Origin: Thermoanaerobacterales bacterium UBA4877
GTDB lineage: Bacteria > Bacillota > Thermoanaerobacteria > Thermoanaerobacterales > UBA4877
DNA length: 11,432 nucleotides
Direction of reading: 5' to 3'
NCBI GenBank assembly: GCA_002399345.1
Contig: DHDL01000004.1
Coordinates: 18,141-29,572, forward strand
Part shown: positions 7,226-11,432 of the stretch, piece after piece
Layout: each line of letters begins with the position of its first letter
Numbering within the stretch: position 1 is the first letter of the stretch
Notes under the pieces: model-generated
What the model saw: the letters and a program-made list of their open reading frames with translations, nothing else
Databases searched by the model: none
What the model was told of the DNA's origin: nothing
Translations under genes and position numbers: made by a program

Positions 7226-8404
7226 ATGTTTGATATTAAGAAAGAATGCACACAGCTCTTTGATGAAACGGTGGCTTTGAGAAGAGATTTTCATAAGCAT
7301 CCTGAAATAGGATTTAAAGAGGTGAGAACCTCCGGTATTGTTGCTAAAAAACTAAAGGATTATGGTCTGGAGGTAAAAGAAGGTATAAACAAAACAGGCG
7401 TAGTGGGATTATTACGCGGGACACAGCCGGGAAAAACCGTGCTTTTGCGTGCGGATATGGATGCCCTTGAAGTAAATGAAGAAAATAAGTGTGATTACAA
7501 GTCAGAAGTAGAGGGTTTAATGCATGCATGCGGCCACGATGCACACACAGCTATGCTTATTATGACTGCTAAGATATTAGCCAAACACCGCAATGAAATT
7601 AAAGGAAATATAAAATTCTTGTTCGAACCGTCGGAGGAATATTTCCCGGGCGGCGCTCAGGGCATGATAAAAGAAGGCGTGATGGAAAATCCGCATGTGG
7701 ATGCTGTTTTTGGCCAGCATGTATGGGCAGACGTACCGGCAGGGAAAATAGGCGTAAGGCCGGGTCCACTCATGGCAGCTCCCGATACATTCACCATAAC
7801 CATAAAAGGAAAGGGCGGCCACGGATCAGAACCTCAACTCGGCACGGACGCTCTCATCATCGGTGCCCATGTTGCCCTCGCGCTGCAAACCATTGTAAGC
7901 CGTGAGATTAATCCCTTAAGCCCAGCAGTAGTATCCATTGGGACCTTTAACAGCGGTACGGTGATGAACGCCATACCTTCCCGAGCTATAATGACGGGTA
8001 CGGTGAGGGTTGTAGATCCGCAGCTCAGAGAAGAAATGCCGGGTAAAATCGAAAGAATCATAAAGGGTGTATGCGAAGCCATGCGCGGTGAATATAAGCT
8101 GGAATATATACACGAATACCCGCCCGTCATAAACGACCTCGGGGCGGCTGGGATCGCAGAACAAGCAGCGCTCGAAACCGTTGGTAACAATAATGTGATA
8201 GATCCCGGATTAACGATGAGCTCAGAAGACTTCTCTTACTTTTTGGAAAAGGCTCCGGGGTGTTTTATACTGCTGGGCAATTCAAATCCTGAAAAAGGTA
8301 TAGATAAAAGCAACCATCATCCCGAATTTAATGTGGATGAGGATGTTCTCCCGCTGGGTATAGAGGTATTGATAAGAACAGCATTAAAATTTCTTAATAG
8401 CTAG
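7226..8404 (+). CDS. M20-family metal-dependent amidohydrolase (N-acyl-amino acid type)
   Basis: This 392-residue cytoplasmic enzyme belongs to the M20D branch (hippurate hydrolase, N-acetyl-diaminopimelate deacetylase, IAA-amino acid hydrolase relatives), which cleaves the amide of N-acylated amino acids using two metal ions. Motifs in order are FHKHPEIGFKE (22-32), LLRADMDAL (73-81), MHACGHDAHT (99-108, ligands Cys102 and His104), FEPSEE (133-138, catalytic Glu137 and ligand Glu138), GQHVW (His165), GHGSEP (199-204, dimerisation-domain loop), SSEDFSYF and NHHPEF (ligand probably His364). All expected metal ligands are present and the length is normal. Substrate cannot be read from the sequence: an acyl-amino acid scavenging role is likely, and a dapL/dapD-linked deacetylase role has no support from neighbours. 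AGAGGA at 7214-7219 precedes the ATG by six bases. The gene appears monocistronic, between the promoter at 7105 and the terminator at 8425. Confidence 0.9.
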   Translation: MFDIKKECTQLFDETVALRRDFHKHPEIGFKEVRTSGIVAKKLKDYGLEVKEGINKTGVVGLLRGTQPGKTVLLRADMDALEVNEENKCDYKSEVEGLMHACGHDAHTAMLIMTAKILAKHRNEIKGNIKFLFEPSEEYFPGGAQGMIKEGVMENPHVDAVFGQHVWADVPAGKIGVRPGPLMAAPDTFTITIKGKGGHGSEPQLGTDALIIGAHVALALQTIVSREINPLSPAVVSIGTFNSGTVMNAIPSRAIMTGTVRVVDPQLREEMPGKIERIIKGVCEAMRGEYKLEYIHEYPPVINDLGAAGIAEQAALETVGNNNVIDPGLTMSSEDFSYFLEKAPGCFILLGNSNPEKGIDKSNHHPEFNVDEDVLPLGIEVLIRTALKFLNS

Positions 8405-8424
8405 CTGAACATATATTAAAACAG

Positions 8425-8461
8425 CCCGTTTGTTTTGGGTCTGTATCCTTTAACAAACGGG
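8425..8461. terminator. Bidirectional terminator between convergent genes
   Basis: CCCGTTTGTT (8425-8434) and AACAAACGGG (8452-8461) form a perfect 10-bp stem around a 17-base loop. It lies 20 bases after the M20 stop and 8 bases after the fchA stop. On the minus strand it is followed by CTGTTTTAATATAT, and on the plus strand by the moderately T-rich ACTATATCTTATTT, so it can serve both transcripts. Confidence 0.75.
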
Positions 8462-8469
8462 ACTATATC

Positions 8470-9105
8470 TTATTTACTATACTTTATGAATTTGAGAATC
8501 TTATCTTTTAATAAATCTGCCGATTTAATCAGTCTGTCTATCTCTCCATCAGTCTTGTCAACCAAATCCTTATCCTTTATATAATTTAAATTTATCTTTA
8601 CATTATAAATGGAACCCACAAGACCGGAGTGAGCTAGTAGTACACCGACACCTATATCGGAAATAGCATTGGGATTTACAAAGTCTTTTAGCCTGTCTAA
8701 GTCTTCCAGTATATCAAGGCTGAGCCTGGCCGTCTCCAAGGGAATTTCCATGGCCTTTATATAGGATTGTTGCAAGGTCCGTGATCTGATTTCCTTTTCT
8801 TCATCCGTGCCTTTAGGAAGTTTAAGACTGTTCATAACGGCATCGTAGGCCTTGGTATCCTCATCGACTAATTCCATAAGGCGCATCTTGAGATCACAGC
8901 ATTCATCATATGTATAGTTTATCATATATTTCGTGGCTTCATCGTAATCGTCATAAAACTTCTTTCCTACCGTTAAGTTGTAGACCATCATACCCAATGA
9001 TACACCCAGGCTGGATGCCAGTGCCGCCACACTTCCGCCTCCCGGTGTCGGCGATCCGCTGGAAAGCAATTCAAGATAGTCTTTTACGGGTTTATCTATT
9101 AGCAT
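8470..9105 (-). CDS. fchA: Formiminotetrahydrofolate cyclodeaminase
   Basis: This 211-residue protein corresponds to the cyclodeaminase half of mammalian FTCD. It converts 5-formimino-tetrahydrofolate to 5,10-methenyl-tetrahydrofolate and ammonia in the cytoplasm. The N-terminal SGSPTPGGGSVAALA (16-30) is the family hallmark, forming the folate-site loop, and the rest is the expected all-helical pattern with a conserved DEDTKAYDAV segment (101-110). Length is typical for the single-domain bacterial form. It is third in the ftcD-hutI-fchA set, 21 bp after hutI, with AAGGATG eight bases before its ATG. Some clostridial homologues are annotated as methenyl-tetrahydrofolate cyclohydrolase (FchA), but the context here favours the histidine pathway role. 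Confidence 0.92.
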   Translation of the reverse strand: MLIDKPVKDYLELLSSGSPTPGGGSVAALASSLGVSLGMMVYNLTVGKKFYDDYDEATKYMINYTYDECCDLKMRLMELVDEDTKAYDAVMNSLKLPKGTDEEKEIRSRTLQQSYIKAMEIPLETARLSLDILEDLDRLKDFVNPNAISDIGVGVLLAHSGLVGSIYNVKINLNYIKDKDLVDKTDGEIDRLIKSADLLKDKILKFIKYSK

Positions 9106-9126
9106 TAATGCACATCCTTTCGTTGT

Positions 9127-10368
9127 TTACTCCTGGGCTTTATATACAATATTCCCTCTCTTAATCACCGTATTCGACAGGTTCACCCCCAGATGATAAG
9201 GTATATAACTCAAGTCGGGTGCATCAAAAATGACCAGATCCCCCGCCTTGCCGTCTTCAATAGTACCTATCGTCTCTCCCTCCCCCAGAGCACATGCTGC
9301 ATTGATGGTGGCGGCCGTTATAATCTCCTCCGGAGTCATTTTGAGCTTTAAGGCAGCCATATTCATGACAAGCTGCATAGACTCTGTCGGTGAACTTCCC
9401 GGATTATAGTCCGTCGCCAACGCAACCGCCAGTCCCATATCTATCATGTCTCTGGCTCTGGCAAATTTCTCACCGAGATAGAGGGATGTTATAGGCAAAA
9501 CGACGGCTATAACCCCTGCCTGCTTCATTTTAAGCAGTCCTTCATCAGTGGAAGACAGCAGGTGATCTGCTGAAACAGTCTTTAGCTCGGCTGCCAACTC
9601 GGCGCCACCCATAGGGCTCATTTCATCAGCATGAATTTTGAGTCCCAGCCCAAGTTTTTTAGCCGCTTCCAGAATATATCGGGTATCGTCTATATCAAAG
9701 ACTCCCTCTTCGCAAAACACATCGCAATAGTGGGCCAGGCCTTGCTCAGCAACCTCCGGCAGCATTTTATCTGCCACCAGCTTTACATAGCTTTGCTTAT
9801 CTTTTTTGTACTCCTCCGGCAAGGCATGCGCTCCCATAAAGGTTGAGACCAGGTCTATCGGCTGAAGCGAGTTTAGTCCGCGTATTAAATCAAGTAGCCT
9901 CAGCTCCTGACGCGTATTCAGCCCGTAACCGCTCTTGACCTCTGCGGTTGTGGTCCCGTACTTAAGCATCCGCCTCAATGATTTTAAAACCTGCGAGATA
10001 AGCGCCCCATCACTGGCACTCCGGGTAGCCTTTACTGTGCTGAGTATACCGCCGCCTTTTTTTAATATATCCAGATAGGACACGCCGCGCGTCTTCCAGA
10101 CCATTTCATTTTCCCTCGAGCCTGCATGTATAAGATGAGTATGAGGGTCAACCAGGCCGGGAGTTATCACCTTGCCCTGGGCATCGACGGTAGTCTTTGC
10201 CTCTATTTTGACCGGTTCACCCTCGTTCACCCTCACAATTATTCCCCCATCGACAGCTACATACCCTCTGCCTATGGTCTTGACCTCCCGCATCTGTTTA
10301 CCGCACTTAGGTGAAGAACCAATCGGCGTAACGATCATCCCATTTTTTATAAGAGTATCTACCTTCAT
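9127..10368 (-). CDS. hutI: Imidazolonepropionase
   Basis: HutI hydrolyses 4-imidazolone-5-propionate to N-formimino-L-glutamate, the third step of histidine breakdown. It is a metal-dependent amidohydrolase with a TIM-barrel fold. Counting from the ATG at 10368 (413 residues), visible landmarks are VDPHTHLIHAGSRENE (His76 and His78, metal ligands), KSGYGL near 146, IHADE (His246, Glu249), SADHL (His269) and ATDYNPGSSPTESM (metal ligand Asp320). All are intact and length is normal. The frame extends three codons to a GTG at 10377 that directly abuts the ftcD stop. AGGTGAG at 10373-10379 fits the ATG better, because it overlaps the GTG itself. The close junction implies translational coupling with ftcD. 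Confidence 0.95.
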   Translation of the reverse strand: MKVDTLIKNGMIVTPIGSSPKCGKQMREVKTIGRGYVAVDGGIIVRVNEGEPVKIEAKTTVDAQGKVITPGLVDPHTHLIHAGSRENEMVWKTRGVSYLDILKKGGGILSTVKATRSASDGALISQVLKSLRRMLKYGTTTAEVKSGYGLNTRQELRLLDLIRGLNSLQPIDLVSTFMGAHALPEEYKKDKQSYVKLVADKMLPEVAEQGLAHYCDVFCEEGVFDIDDTRYILEAAKKLGLGLKIHADEMSPMGGAELAAELKTVSADHLLSSTDEGLLKMKQAGVIAVVLPITSLYLGEKFARARDMIDMGLAVALATDYNPGSSPTESMQLVMNMAALKLKMTPEEIITAATINAACALGEGETIGTIEDGKAGDLVIFDAPDLSYIPYHLGVNLSNTVIKRGNIVYKAQE

Positions 10369-10372
10369 ACCA

Positions 10373-10379
10373 CTCACCT
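10373..10379 (-). promoter_or_regulatory. Ribosome binding site of hutI inside the ftcD junction
   Basis: The minus strand reads AGGTGAG, four to five bases before the ATG at 10368 and overlapping the end of the ftcD stop codon. It covers the alternative GTG at 10377, favouring the ATG. Confidence 0.5.
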
Positions 10380-11271
10380 ACTCAAATATATGATTCTCCA
10401 ACAGCTGATTATTATCGAAGCTGTGAATTTGGAGATAGCTTACAGCCGTATCTATCAATGCCTGTGAAGGCAATAATCCTATTATTTCGCACTCCGCTAT
10501 GCTTACCCCGTACCGCGCCGCCTCCATTTTTATTTGTTCATATACCCTGTACAGCGGTGTTTTTTTATAGTCGGTCATGTTCATCGATACCTGCACCATA
10601 TTTTTCTCCGTTATATTCACCCCTATGGCCTTTACATATCTATAACCCCCGCTGGAGTTTCTGACGGCCTTGGCAATTTTCTTTGCAATACCAAGGTTAC
10701 GGGAATTAAGATTTACATTAAAAGCCACCAGCGGCGGCCTGGCCCCTACGGCTGTAACTCCACTCTTTATGCTTACCTCCCTCGGCCCGAAATCAGGCTC
10801 CCAGCCCGTCTTTTTTATCTTGTCAAAAAAGCCCTCGTACTGACCCCTGCGTATGTATGCCAGATCAGCCCTCTCCGGCTTTGTTGACGCACTTTCATAC
10901 ATATACACCGGAATATGTAGATTATCCCCTATCCTCTTGCCCAGTTTGCCGGCCAGCGTAATACATTCATCCATTGTCACATCTTTTACCGGTACAAACG
11001 GTATCACATCCGTGGCACCCATACGCGGATGCTCCCCCGTATGCTTAGACATGTCAATCACCTCACAACCTTTTTCGCATGCTTTGTAAGCCGCCTGGCA
11101 TACATCCTCCGGGCCACCGATAAAAGTGACGACGGTTCTGTTATGATCATAATCGGATGAAACATCCAGCAATCTTACCCCATCCGAGTTTTTGATAGTG
11201 CTTACGATGTCAGCAATCTTATCTTTATTCCTGCCTTCGCTGAAGTTTGGGATACATTCTACAAGCTTCAA
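10378..11271 (-). CDS. ftcD: Glutamate formimidoyltransferase
   Basis: This 297-residue enzyme matches the formiminotransferase half of mammalian FTCD. It transfers the formimino group of N-formimino-glutamate to tetrahydrofolate, releasing glutamate. The N-terminus ECIPNFSEGRN (5-15) is diagnostic. The catalytic histidine lies in KHTGEHPRMGATDVIPF, where His81 corresponds to the known active-site His82 of the mammalian enzyme. VGARPPLVAFNVNL and VSMNMTDYKKTPLYRV are conserved folate-site segments. The C-terminal cyclodeaminase domain is absent and supplied by fchA. The start is TTG at 11271, about eight bases after GAGGGGGG. It is the first complete gene of the hut set here; a possible upstream gene ends 26 bp before it. 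Confidence 0.95.
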   Translation of the reverse strand: MKLVECIPNFSEGRNKDKIADIVSTIKNSDGVRLLDVSSDYDHNRTVVTFIGGPEDVCQAAYKACEKGCEVIDMSKHTGEHPRMGATDVIPFVPVKDVTMDECITLAGKLGKRIGDNLHIPVYMYESASTKPERADLAYIRRGQYEGFFDKIKKTGWEPDFGPREVSIKSGVTAVGARPPLVAFNVNLNSRNLGIAKKIAKAVRNSSGGYRYVKAIGVNITEKNMVQVSMNMTDYKKTPLYRVYEQIKMEAARYGVSIAECEIIGLLPSQALIDTAVSYLQIHSFDNNQLLENHIFE

Positions 11272-11297
11272 ATATAAACACCCCCCTCTACCATTAG

Positions 11298-11432
11298 CTA
11301 TATTAATTTTACCATATTTTTGGAGTATTTAAAACCTCGGAAATCATTTTCCAGATTGTGATAAACTCTCGCTAAACGGCCCATCTCATGGTAAAATCGA
11401 GCCCGGTCATTATAATATTCATTCCCCGCCAA
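11298..11432 (-). CDS. Possible 3' end of an unidentified gene, partial
   Basis: One minus-strand frame is open from the right edge to a TAG at 11298-11300, giving 44 residues rich in Arg, Tyr and Asn (for example HEMGRLARVYHNLENDFRG). It ends 26 bp before ftcD, the sort of spacing seen between the other operon genes, and no terminator follows. I do not recognise the family. A 44-codon open stretch can arise by chance, and a weak TTTAAA/TAAAAT promoter-like pair (11328-11333, 11306-11311) would favour an intergenic reading instead. Confidence 0.35.
   Translation of the reverse strand: MAGNEYYNDRARFYHEMGRLARVYHNLENDFRGFKYSKNMVKLI

Noticed and set aside
7577..8190. Minus-strand open frames opposite the M20 gene
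   Set aside because: The plus-strand frame encodes an intact M20 enzyme with all metal ligands, and the antisense frames lack ribosome sites and family features.
11306..11333. Promoter-like pair TTTAAA and TAAAAT upstream of ftcD
   Set aside because: The -35 is poor, the DNA is AT-rich, and the pair overlaps a possible coding end. It is not strong enough to list as a promoter.
11372..11422. Minus-strand ATG after a GGCGGGG site with an N-terminus resembling glutamyl-tRNA reductase (MNIIMTGLDFT)
   Set aside because: The frame stops after 16 codons, and the sequence beyond the stop does not continue the HemA pattern. The resemblance is short enough to be chance.

Overview
The window looks like chromosomal DNA from a spore-forming clostridial Firmicute. 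The evidence is strong purine-rich ribosome binding sites, frequent TTG and GTG starts, moderately AT-rich intergenic DNA, a CwlD-type germination amidase, a LysM coat-type protein without a signal peptide, and an AmmeMemoRadiSam cassette. The species cannot be named from the sequence alone. I see no mobile element, CRISPR array, tRNA or rRNA.

Layout. (1) Positions 1-2170, minus strand: most of a large secreted protein with IPT/TIG repeats, running off the left edge. (2) 2381-2785, minus: a small stand-alone KdpD-type universal stress domain protein with its own strong terminator at 2267-2295. (3) 3020-6042, minus: a tightly packed set of four genes, in transcription order cwlD, amrB (Memo-like), amrA (AMMECR1-like) and amrS (radical SAM). 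Junctions are 14 bp, 2 bp and an 8 bp overlap. (4) 6150-7025, plus: a divergent gene for a protein with four LysM modules and a proline/cysteine repeat linker. (5) 7226-8404, plus: an M20-family amidohydrolase with its own promoter. (6) 8470-11271, minus: the lower half of histidine degradation, in transcription order ftcD, hutI and fchA. It converges on the M20 gene at a shared bidirectional terminator. The last 135 bases may hold the 3' end of one more gene of this operon.

How they work together. HutI opens imidazolonepropionate to formiminoglutamate, FtcD moves the formimino group to tetrahydrofolate releasing glutamate, and FchA closes it to methenyl-tetrahydrofolate with loss of ammonia. 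Histidine carbon thus enters glutamate and the one-carbon pool. hutH and hutU are not in the window. CwlD and the LysM protein point to spore envelope construction from a shared divergent promoter region. The three Amr proteins form a widely conserved but poorly understood cassette, and its co-transcription with cwlD is the most interesting feature here. The M20 enzyme probably hydrolyses N-acylated amino acids or similar amides.
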